Below are positions 1-5,547 of a stretch of 5,547 nt of DNA, piece after piece. A program made the position numbers and the translations under genes. Source of the stretch: Planctomycetia bacterium (GTDB lineage Bacteria; Planctomycetota; UBA11346); contig SYDV01000117.1 of assembly GCA_005801395.1 (NCBI GenBank), positions 1-5,547 on the forward strand, in the 5' to 3' direction. Positions within the stretch are counted from its first letter, which is position 1, and every line of letters begins with the position of its first letter. Below the pieces are notes generated by a model. It was not told where the DNA came from, did not search any database, and saw only the letters and a program-made list of their open reading frames with translations.

Positions 1-13
1 AAATGATCAGGCA

Positions 14-141
14 GGACTTCCGGACTTCCCGACTCCCGGACTTCCGGATCGGACTTCCGGATCGGACTTCCGGATCGGACTTCCGGATCGGACTTCCGGA
101 TCGGACTTCCGGATCGGACTTCCGGATCGAACTTCCCGATC
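14..141. repeat. 13-bp tandem repeat array (minisatellite) upstream of flhA
   Basis: The unit GGACTTCCGGATC occurs seven times without a mismatch from 38 to 128. A degenerate eighth copy lies at 129-141 (two changes), and shorter partial copies (GGACTTCC) lie at 14-21 and 22-29. Each full unit contains the palindrome TCCGGA and ends in GATC, so GATC sites recur exactly every 13 bp from 47 to 138. Thirteen is not a multiple of three, so open frames through the array give a 13-residue peptide repeat over three units; this is a by-product of the repeat, not a gene. The array ends 12 bp before the -24 box of the candidate promoter. Whether it is a neutral minisatellite or a protein-binding array cannot be decided from sequence alone. 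Confidence 0.95.
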
Positions 142-153
142 GGACCCCAAAAT

Positions 154-168
154 TGGCACACCAAACGC
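154..168 (+). promoter_or_regulatory. candidate sigma-54 (RpoN) promoter for flhA
   Basis: The sequence reads TGGCAC-ACCAA-ACGC. It has a perfect -24 box (TGGCAC at 154-159) and a -12 GC at 167-168, with the required GG-N10-GC spacing. The -12 box is imperfect (ACGC against the usual TTGC). Transcription would start near 180, giving a leader of about 85 nt before the flhA start at 264. In many polarly flagellated bacteria flhA operons depend on RpoN and an enhancer-binding activator such as FleQ or FlrC, so the position is sensible. This is a pattern match by eye and the short motif could be chance. Confidence 0.45.
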
Positions 169-190
169 CTCTCTTCCCTTCGTTAGCCGT

Positions 191-233
191 GTAGGGCCCC
201 AACCTGTCGTAGGTAACGACAGCCGTGTTGGGG
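191..233 (+). repeat. GTAG-headed bulged palindrome (REP-like element or 5' leader hairpin)
   Basis: A two-part stem forms here. CCCCAAC (197-203) pairs with GTTGGGG (227-233), and directly inside it CTGTCGT (204-210) pairs with ACGACAG (216-222). The loop is AGGTA and a single-sided bulge, CCGT, lies at 223-226. That makes 14 Watson-Crick pairs interrupted only by the bulge. A GTAG tetranucleotide at 191-194 precedes the stem, which is the layout of REP sequences mobilised by RAYT transposases. No T-run follows on the + strand, so it is not a normal intrinsic terminator. If the promoter at 154-168 is real, the hairpin lies in the flhA leader and ends 18 nt before the Shine-Dalgarno. An alternative GTG at 225 sits inside the stem and is an unlikely start. 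Confidence 0.6.
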
Positions 234-251
234 AGTGCAACGCCAACGACC

Positions 252-256
252 AGGAG
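252..256 (+). promoter_or_regulatory. Shine-Dalgarno that decides the flhA start
   Basis: AGGAG at 252-256 stands 7 nt before the in-frame GTG at 264, an ideal spacing. The upstream GTG at 225 lies within a stable stem without such a site. The in-frame ATGs at 285 and 288 have only AGGTGG at 262-267 further upstream. This supports GTG 264 as the start. Confidence 0.7.
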
Positions 257-263
257 AACCCAG

Positions 264-2339
264 GTGGCCCAGGCTTTACCCGCTATGATGTTGACCACCG
301 CGCAACGGCTGAGTCGCAAAACCGAGTTGGTCTTTGCGATTGGCGTGGTCGCGATCATGGCCATTTTGATTTTGCCCATCCCAGCTCCCCTGCTATCGGC
401 ACTTATCGCCATCAATTTAGCCGCCTCGTTAATGATTCTGTTGGTTGCGGTCTATGCCAAGGAACCTCTCGAATTTAGCTCCTTCCCCAGTTTGCTACTG
501 ATCACCACCATGATGCGCCTGGGGCTCAACGTCGCCTCAACCCGCCTCATCTTGCTCACTGGTACCGGCGGTAGTGTTATTGAAACCTTTGGTGACTTTG
601 TCGTCGGTGGTAATTTCGTTGTCGGTGTCGTGATCTTTTTAATCCTCCTCATTATTCAATTAATTGTCGTCACCAAAGGTGCTGGACGTATTAGCGAAGT
701 CGCCGCACGTTTCGTACTAGATGCAATGCCTGGCAAACAAATGGCCATTGATGCCGATTTAAATGCCGGACTCATCAGTGAAAAACAAGCTCGAGAACGA
801 CGCGAAAAAATTGCTTCTGAAGCAGAATTCTATGGTGCGATGGATGGCGCTGGTAAATTTGTCAAAGGTGACGCCATCGCTGGATTAATTATCACGGTGG
901 TGAACATCGTCGCCGGATTTATTATTGGTATGACGATGATGAATATGTCAGCAGGAACGGCTTTAGAAACGTTTGCTATCCTGACGATTGGCGATGGTTT
1001 AGTCAGTCAAATACCTTCGCTGCTCATTGCTATCGCCTCTGGTTTATTAGTCACAAAAGCACGCAGCAATGACACGATCGGAACGGAATTGGCCCACGAA
1101 TTTTTCATTAAGCCTAAAGCCATTTTAGTTACGGCTGGTATGGTCTTGTGCTTGGGCCTCGTACCCGGCATGCCATTGTTCACCTTTTTCTTGATCTCTC
1201 TTGGTTTATTATCCATTTGGCGCCTCGTACGGAACAATGAAGAAGAAAAGGCCACCATCGCAGATAAGAGTCAACAGGAAGCGGAAAAACGCCCGGAAGA
1301 AAAAGTCGAAGACATGTTGGTTTGCGACCGCTTAGGAGTCGAAATTGGTTATCGTCTCATTCCGCTGGTCGATAAAGATCGCGGCGGCACGTTACTTGAA
1401 CGCATAACCACGTTACGCAAACAACTCGCACGCGATTTGGGCATCTTGATTCCGCCAATTCGCATTAAAGACAATATTCAACTCGCTCCTATTGCGTATC
1501 GCGTGTTATTGCATGGCCAATCAATGACGTCTTATGAATTACATCCAGATCGATTACTCGCCATTGATGGCGGTGGTATTTCACACCCAGTGCATGGCAT
1601 CACCACCAAAGAACCTGCGTTTGGTCTCGATGCTGTTTGGATCGAACCTGGTCGCCGCGCTGAAGCGGAAGCCGCTGGTTATACCGTCACTGATCCCGCA
1701 TCAGTCTTTATTACGCATTTGACTCAAGTACTCAAATCACATGCCTCGGTGATGCTAAATCGCGAAGACGTGCAAGCGATGCTCAACAGTTTAAAACGCG
1801 ATGCTCCCGTATTAGTGAAAGATATTGAAACCAATGCGAAATTAGGCGTGGTTCAAAAAGCATTAGCTGCGTTACTCGAAGAACGTGTACCCATTACGAA
1901 CCTCGAAAAAATTCTTGAAACGATCGCCGATCAACCAACCGCCGATCCACTCGCCATCGCCGAACACGCACGCGCACGCATGGGACGCAATGTAGTTGCC
2001 CCTTATCTTGACCCGGCTGGTAAATTATTCGCTGTTATTTTAGAACCCGCTACCGAACAACGCTTGTCGCAAGCCATGTTGGCCGCCAATCAAGGCGGTG
2101 GACTTGGCATCGCTCCCAATGAAGCGAGCACCTTGGTCGATCAATTAGGTAAACACACGCAAGAAGCACTCGCTAGCGGACATGATCCGGTTCTGCTAAC
2201 GACCGCCACGTTACGCCGCAGCTTGCGCCAAATCACCAGTCGATTCTATCCCGACCTTGCCGTCATCAGTTATAGTGAATTAGTCCCTGGCATTAATGTT
2301 GATGTCGTAGGAACACTCACGCTAACGGCCAAACCATGA
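264..2339 (+). CDS. flhA: FlhA, flagellar type III export gate protein
   Basis: FlhA is the inner-membrane export gate of the flagellar type III secretion system. It forms a cytoplasmic ring that docks export chaperones and helps couple proton flow to export of rod, hook and filament subunits. From the GTG at 264 the protein is 691 residues, the usual family length. Hydrophobic segments lie at about 22-39, 43-65, 73-97, 113-137, 204-226, 236-264, 286-304 and 307-326, the expected eight-helix membrane part. The FHIPEP signature is in the cytoplasmic loop between segments 4 and 5 (residues 142-165, with EVAARF, LDAMPGKQMAID and DADLNAG), followed by FYGAMDGAGKFVKGDAIAG. A charged linker (about 330-350) leads to the C-terminal soluble domain, which includes the conserved TKEPAFGLDAVWI stretch. 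The frame is intact. The start was chosen from the Shine-Dalgarno; ATG 285 is the main alternative. It is the first gene of the flhA-flhF-flhG set. Confidence 0.96.
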   Translation: MAQALPAMMLTTAQRLSRKTELVFAIGVVAIMAILILPIPAPLLSALIAINLAASLMILLVAVYAKEPLEFSSFPSLLLITTMMRLGLNVASTRLILLTGTGGSVIETFGDFVVGGNFVVGVVIFLILLIIQLIVVTKGAGRISEVAARFVLDAMPGKQMAIDADLNAGLISEKQARERREKIASEAEFYGAMDGAGKFVKGDAIAGLIITVVNIVAGFIIGMTMMNMSAGTALETFAILTIGDGLVSQIPSLLIAIASGLLVTKARSNDTIGTELAHEFFIKPKAILVTAGMVLCLGLVPGMPLFTFFLISLGLLSIWRLVRNNEEEKATIADKSQQEAEKRPEEKVEDMLVCDRLGVEIGYRLIPLVDKDRGGTLLERITTLRKQLARDLGILIPPIRIKDNIQLAPIAYRVLLHGQSMTSYELHPDRLLAIDGGGISHPVHGITTKEPAFGLDAVWIEPGRRAEAEAAGYTVTDPASVFITHLTQVLKSHASVMLNREDVQAMLNSLKRDAPVLVKDIETNAKLGVVQKALAALLEERVPITNLEKILETIADQPTADPLAIAEHARARMGRNVVAPYLDPAGKLFAVILEPATEQRLSQAMLAANQGGGLGIAPNEASTLVDQLGKHTQEALASGHDPVLLTTATLRRSLRQITSRFYPDLAVISYSELVPGINVDVVGTLTLTAKP

Positions 2340-2385
2340 ATTTTATCACAACTTTTATAGCTCAAGAAATGAAAAGGATTAACCC

Positions 2386-3552
2386 ATGATCGTTCGCAGC
2401 TACACCGGTCGCACCGTCCCAGAAGCCTTAGAAAAAGTTAAGAACGATTTGGGCGATAACGCCCTCATCATTGAAACACGAACGATTAAAGAACCAGGAT
2501 TATTAGGACGCCGCAGTGGTTACGAAGTCGTCGCCGCTTCGGACGACAGTGGACCACGCCCGACGGTGCGCACCGTGGTGCCGACGCCACCCGAAGAACC
2601 AAGCGTTAAATCCTGGAAACCAACCGCCATAGATGCACCAATTGCCAATCAAGCCTCGTCACTTGCGCGCGAACGTGCCGACGACGCTGCTGCCATCGCA
2701 TTAGAAGAAGAACTCGCCACCATTCGCAAACAATTATCGCGTCTTGCCAGCGGCCAAAGCACACCGCGTGCTCATTTAAATGACGATATTGCCAACAGTC
2801 TAAATGAGACTGAATTACCAGGCGAAATTATGGCCGAATTAGATGAAGCGATGGCGCGTACGAATAATCGCTTACACATTAGTAAACATCGTGATTTCCT
2901 AAATTTACTGATGGCACGCAATCTTGTTTGCGCTGGTGCCATCGACTGGACCACCACGCAAAAATTAATGCTCGTTGGTCCCACAGGCGTGGGGAAAACC
3001 ACAACCCTCGCGAAAATTGCTGGCGATTTGGTCCTGAAGAAAAATCGTCGCGTCGCATTGATCACCATCGACACCTACCGCGTTGGCGCGCAAGACCAGT
3101 TACGCACCTACGCCGATTTACTCGATATCCCCTTAGAAGTCGCCACGACCCCAGCGCAATTCGGCGCGCTCATGCGACGCTATGAGTCCTACGATAATAT
3201 CCTCGTCGATACGGCGGGACGCAGCCCAGGCGATGCCACGCGCATTCATGAACTCAAAGCCTTTTGCCGCGCTTGCAGTGGAATGGGTGTCATGCTCGCC
3301 GTCGCAGCAACTTCTGGTCGCGCAGAGTTCGCTGCCGTGGTCGAACGTTTTTCAATTCTCCCCATCGCCCACGCTGTCATCACCAAATTAGATGAATGTG
3401 CCGCACCAGGTCGTTTATATGGCTGTCTACGACGTCATCGCCTACCCATTAATTACATCACCAATGGCCAAGAAGTCCCTGATGATATTATAACCGCTGA
3501 AAGTTCGATCATCACCAGTCGCGTATTACCATTGTCAGTCGGAGTCGCTTAA
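2386..3552 (+). CDS. flhF: FlhF, SRP-type GTPase for flagellar placement
   Basis: FlhF is the third SRP-family GTPase, beside Ffh and FtsY. It marks the cell pole and recruits early flagellar basal-body parts. The protein has 388 residues. It has an N-terminal B domain beginning MIVRSYTGRTVPEALEKV, a variable proline- and alanine-rich linker (about 53-100), a helical N domain (about 100-190) and a GTPase G domain. Visible G motifs are the P-loop GPTGVGKT (198-205), DTYRVGAQDQLRTYADL (229-245), DTAGR (275-279), TKLDE (333-337) and a closing ITNGQEVPDDI (358-368). All nucleotide-binding motifs are present, so it should be active. AAGGA at 2374-2378 stands 7 nt before the ATG. It begins 46 bp after flhA, with no terminator between, so co-transcription is likely. 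Presence of flhF with flhG suggests polar flagella. Confidence 0.96.
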   Translation: MIVRSYTGRTVPEALEKVKNDLGDNALIIETRTIKEPGLLGRRSGYEVVAASDDSGPRPTVRTVVPTPPEEPSVKSWKPTAIDAPIANQASSLARERADDAAAIALEEELATIRKQLSRLASGQSTPRAHLNDDIANSLNETELPGEIMAELDEAMARTNNRLHISKHRDFLNLLMARNLVCAGAIDWTTTQKLMLVGPTGVGKTTTLAKIAGDLVLKKNRRVALITIDTYRVGAQDQLRTYADLLDIPLEVATTPAQFGALMRRYESYDNILVDTAGRSPGDATRIHELKAFCRACSGMGVMLAVAATSGRAEFAAVVERFSILPIAHAVITKLDECAAPGRLYGCLRRHRLPINYITNGQEVPDDIITAESSIITSRVLPLSVGVA

Positions 3553-3588
3553 CCTATTCTCTCACTTCTCTTGGACCGACCCTTAGTA

Positions 3589-4404
3589 ATGAACGACCAA
3601 GCTCGCAATTTACGTCGCTCAACCGCCATCCCCGAGGCGGTATTACCGCCATCATTACCGGCAGTGGCCATTACCGGTGGCAAAGGTGGAGTCGGAAAAA
3701 CCTGTTTGGCGGTAAATCTCGCGTTATTGCTCGCGAAACTAGGCAAGAAACCATTATTAGTTGACTGTGATTTAAGTCTCGCCAATGCCGATGTTTTATT
3801 GGGACTTAATCCGTCGGCGACGCTATTCGAAGTTCTGACCGGATCTGCGCCGATAAAAAATGCCATTGTCGAAGGTCCAGGCGGCATGGGTTTTATTCCT
3901 GCTGCCAGTGGTCGTGATGAATTAACTCGCTTAACCCAAAGCCAATTAGATTCGCTCATCGGCGGCCTCAATCAGGTTGCCCATGGCTATGATCTGTTGG
4001 TCATCGACACCCCCGCTGGCATTGGCCGTGAAGTTATAACCCTGCTGCGCGCCTCGCGCACGGTCGTGGTTGTGGTCACACCCGAACCTACATCGCTCAC
4101 CGATGCTTACGCATTAATTAAAGTGTTAGAAAATAGTGATCCAGGCCGCGATATTCGTATCGTCATTAATATGGCCAACCACCAAGATGACGCCTTACAA
4201 GCCTTCGCCCGTTTGAAAAAAGTCATCGCCACTTATTTACATCGCGACATCACCTTACTCGGCAGCATCCCCCGCGACCGCCACGTCGCTGAAGCCGTGC
4301 GCAATCGCACACCTTTCGCCCTTGGCCACGACACACCAGCCTTGCTTGCCTTACGCGCAGTTGCAATGCGTCTTAAAAACGAAGCGTGGCGCGATAAAAA
4401 ATAA
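3589..4404 (+). CDS. flhG: FlhG/FleN, MinD-like ATPase controlling flagellar number
   Basis: FlhG (FleN, YlxH) is a membrane-associated ParA/MinD-family ATPase that limits flagellar number. It acts on FlhF and, in some species, on the flagellar master activator. From ATG 3589 the protein is 271 residues. The N-terminus reads MNDQARNLRR and carries the DQAxxLR helix (residues 3-9) known to stimulate FlhF GTPase. The deviant Walker A motif GKGGVGKT is at 31-38, followed by VDCDLSLANADVLLGL (58-73), the switch II-like DTPAGIG (140-146) and EPTSLTDAYALIKVL (166-180). The last 21 residues form a likely amphipathic helix resembling the MinD membrane-targeting sequence. An in-frame TTG at 3571 would add six residues. 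ATG is preferred because it puts DQAxxLR at the very N-terminus. No clear Shine-Dalgarno precedes either start. The gene lies 36 bp after flhF. fliA, often next in such clusters, is absent. Confidence 0.95.
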   Translation: MNDQARNLRRSTAIPEAVLPPSLPAVAITGGKGGVGKTCLAVNLALLLAKLGKKPLLVDCDLSLANADVLLGLNPSATLFEVLTGSAPIKNAIVEGPGGMGFIPAASGRDELTRLTQSQLDSLIGGLNQVAHGYDLLVIDTPAGIGREVITLLRASRTVVVVVTPEPTSLTDAYALIKVLENSDPGRDIRIVINMANHQDDALQAFARLKKVIATYLHRDITLLGSIPRDRHVAEAVRNRTPFALGHDTPALLALRAVAMRLKNEAWRDKK

Positions 4405-4406
4405 AA

Positions 4407-4444
4407 ACAGAAGTAGAACGATAAACCGTCTTCTGTCTTTATTT
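4407..4444 (+). terminator. probable Rho-independent terminator of the flhA-flhF-flhG transcript
   Basis: Two nucleotides after the flhG stop, ACAGAAG (4407-4413) pairs with CTTCTGT (4430-4436). Inside it ACG (4418-4420) pairs with CGT (4427-4429), leaving a four-base bulge TAGA on the left and the loop ATAAAC. CTTTATTT follows, a T-rich but interrupted tail. The stem is only moderately GC-rich, so termination may be partial. Confidence 0.6.
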
Positions 4445-4449
4445 ACACT

Positions 4450-4670
4450 TTAATACCAATTCTGATACCAATTCCGAGTCAAACATGCCGGATGTAAGAA
4501 AAGAATGGATTAACAGGAGGAACGGAGAAACGGAGGAAGAGGGAGGGAAGACAAGTTCATCGCGATGTTTTCTCTCTCGCCACGGTCTTGTCTCCCCCTC
4601 CGTTTCTCCGTTCCTCTTGTTCATTCCTTCGTTTCTTAGATCAGGCATAGTTGACTAAAAATTGGTATAA
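4450..4670. mobile_element. snap-back MITE-like palindromic element, about 220 bp
   Basis: The ends are inverted repeats: TTAATACCAATT at 4450-4461 and AATTGGTATAA at 4660-4670. The left end carries ATACCAATTC twice, 12 bp apart (4453 and 4465). The arms are complementary along most of their length. AGTCAA (4477-4482) matches TTGACT (4651-4656), ATGCC (4485-4489) matches GGCAT (4644-4648), and TAAGAAA (4495-4501) matches TTTCTTA (4632-4638). A perfect 20-bp pair joins 4517-4536 with 4597-4616, and GACAAG (4550-4555) pairs with CTTGTC (4587-4592). The centre holds the palindrome CATCGCGATG (4558-4567). The left arm is purine-rich and the right arm pyrimidine-rich. No transposase is encoded and no clear target duplication is visible. 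A 69-codon frame on the - strand inside it merely reads through the palindrome. It sits between two convergent terminators. Confidence 0.75.
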
Positions 4671-4671
4671 C

Positions 4672-4706
4672 AAAAAAATGAGGGGATCGGTAAACCGATC
4701 CCCTCA
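4672..4706 (-). terminator. strong Rho-independent terminator of the HYR gene
   Basis: A perfect 12-bp stem pairs TGAGGGGATCGG (4679-4690) with CCGATCCCCTCA (4695-4706) around the four-base loop TAAA. On the - strand it is followed by seven T (the A-run at 4672-4678), a textbook intrinsic terminator 28 bp after the stop of the HYR gene. A smaller hairpin (TTCGCT 4711-4716 with AGCGAA 4725-4730) lies between the stop and this terminator. The stem could also help stop any + strand readthrough, although its + strand tail is not T-rich. Confidence 0.92.
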
Positions 4707-4734
4707 CTCATTCGCTTATTATTCAGCGAAAACG

Positions 4735-5547
4735 TTAGCCGTTACCTGACAGTCCTAAACTGCTATACGGTAACACCCCTGCAGTACGTGCAGCTGCAGC
4801 CTGAGCACTGACAGCATCCTTATCCTTCTTTGACTGACTCTTTGGCACAGTTGCAGTGGTATTCATAACCGTGGTATTTCCAGCCGCATCGACCACCGTA
4901 ACAGTGACGAGATAAACTCGTCCATCGCCGCCGCCTGCTCGTTCAGCACGTAAATTCAATCCCACGATGGCACCAGCTGCATTGCGAATAATTTCCGCAT
5001 CAGGACCAGTCACGCCGTCACCATTTCCATCGAGCACTTCATCTTGAGTAACAATCATAGTGACCGTCAAACCTGCAGTTCCTGCATTATCCGAGAGACC
5101 CAGATTTAATCCCACATTCACCATTTGATGATTAGGCGGCCACAAACTTGCGGTAGCTAGACTGAGGGTAACCACTGGTTTTTCACGATCCTCGACGTTC
5201 ACGGTAAAAGTTGAGGTTCCCACATTACCCGCTGCATCCGTAGCGGTCACAGTTACCAGCGTTGAACCCAGTGGGAACACGCTGCCCGAAGCAATATCAG
5301 ACACTAAGGTAACGACTCCCACATTATCGTTCGCACTTGGCGAGAAGCTCACCACCGCGGTCGAAACGCCAGCATCCGTTGGCACCGTGATATTCGGAGC
5401 AACCGCAACCACTGGATTTTCACGATCTTCAACGGTCACGGTAAAGGTCGAGGTTCCTACGTTACCAGCCGCATCCGTAGCGGTCACAGTTACCAGCGTT
5501 GAACCCAGTGGGAACACGCTGCCCGAAGCAATATCGGAAACCACGGT
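4735..5547 (-). CDS. HYR-repeat surface or secreted protein, C-terminal part (5' end outside window)
   Basis: The frame is open to the right edge, so the start, any signal peptide and the upstream repeats are missing. About 270 residues are visible. In order (numbered from the GTG at 5544) they are the end of one HYR module (to about 46) and a complete HYR module (about 47-125). Both contain GSTLVTVTATDAAGNVGTS and end in EDRE(N/K)PVV, an immunoglobulin-like beta fold. A domain beginning LWPPNHQMV at 134 follows, with the acidic stretch DGNGDGVTGPDAE (172-184) and LRAERAGGGDGRVY (198-211). The tail from 235 is lysine-, serine- and alanine-rich and ends in SGNG. No LPXTG or PEP-CTERM-like sorting motif and no cysteine are seen. 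Such modules usually serve adhesion or extracellular structure; the exact role is unknown. It is transcribed towards flhG and ends in its own terminator. Confidence 0.88.
   Translation of the reverse strand, partial: TVVSDIASGSVFPLGSTLVTVTATDAAGNVGTSTFTVTVEDRENPVVAVAPNITVPTDAGVSTAVVSFSPSANDNVGVVTLVSDIASGSVFPLGSTLVTVTATDAAGNVGTSTFTVNVEDREKPVVTLSLATASLWPPNHQMVNVGLNLGLSDNAGTAGLTVTMIVTQDEVLDGNGDGVTGPDAEIIRNAAGAIVGLNLRAERAGGGDGRVYLVTVTVVDAAGNTTVMNTTATVPKSQSKKDKDAVSAQAAAARTAGVLPYSSLGLSGNG
5170..5547 (-). repeat. 237-bp tandem repeat encoding HYR modules
   Basis: Sequence from 5170 recurs 237 bp later from 5407 and runs off the window, matching a 79-residue protein period. Within it 5234-5298 and 5471-5535 are identical over 65 bp. 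The adjoining 33 bp (5201-5233 against 5438-5470) differ at six positions without changing most residues. At protein level 43 of 45 overlapping residues (81-125 against 2-46) match. Confidence 0.93.

Noticed and set aside
150..245. Possible c-di-GMP riboswitch in the flhA leader.
   Set aside because: Apart from a short GTAGGTA-like loop, the conserved blocks of the GEMM-I aptamer are missing and the stem layout differs.
3..246. Open frames on both strands through the 13-bp array (63 and 79 codons).
   Set aside because: They only translate the tandem repeat into a 13-residue period, have no ribosome-binding site or family resemblance, and overlap the promoter and hairpin.
452..1258. Antisense frames within flhA (66 and 83 codons), and similar shadow frames in flhF and flhG.
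   Set aside because: They overlap well-supported conserved genes, lack initiation signals and resemble no family I recognise.
2369..2389. Six-codon frame (MKRINP) whose TGA overlaps the flhF ATG.
   Set aside because: It could act as a coupling mini-ORF, but it contains the flhF Shine-Dalgarno and has no convincing site of its own; chance is the simplest explanation.
2914..2932. TGGCAC followed by TTGC-like sequence inside flhF, suggesting another sigma-54 promoter.
   Set aside because: The spacing does not give GG-N10-GC, and the site lies within the coding sequence of the N domain.
4439..4648. A 69-codon frame on the - strand inside the palindromic element.
   Set aside because: It lies inside the inverted-repeat element, overlaps the flhG terminator tail and shows no recognisable protein features.

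Overview
The window is a polar-flagellum locus from a diderm, polarly flagellated bacterium. It carries three co-directional genes on the + strand, flhA (export gate), flhF (SRP-type GTPase) and flhG/fleN (MinD-like ATPase), followed by a convergent gene for a secreted or surface HYR-repeat protein that runs off the right edge. The gene order, the candidate sigma-54 promoter and the REP- and MITE-like palindromes fit a Pseudomonadota-like genome. HYR proteins with an LWPPNH-type terminal domain also occur in other diderm phyla, so I leave the phylum open.

Positions 1-263 are non-coding. They hold a perfect 13-bp minisatellite (seven exact copies, each with a GATC), then a GG-N10-GC sigma-54-like promoter at 154-168. 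Next come a long bulged palindrome headed by GTAG (191-233) and a Shine-Dalgarno that points to a GTG start for flhA at 264. Positions 264-4404 are flhA, flhF and flhG, separated by 46 and 36 bp, so they are probably one transcript. FlhA forms the inner-membrane gate of the flagellar type III export apparatus. FlhF recruits assembly to the cell pole. FlhG limits flagellar number and, through its N-terminal DQAxxLR helix, is expected to stimulate the FlhF GTPase.

Positions 4405-4734 (330 bp) hold no gene. They contain a hairpin terminator for the flagellar transcript, a roughly 220-bp snap-back MITE-like element, and a strong T-tailed terminator for the opposing gene. From 4735 to the right edge, on the - strand, lies the C-terminal part of the HYR protein. 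Its repeats are 79 residues (237 bp) long and share a 65-bp stretch of identical DNA, a sign of recent duplication or gene conversion.

The coding content is conventional. The less usual material is the layered upstream region of flhA and the snap-back element between the convergent terminators. I found no CRISPR array, tRNA, rRNA or transposase gene.
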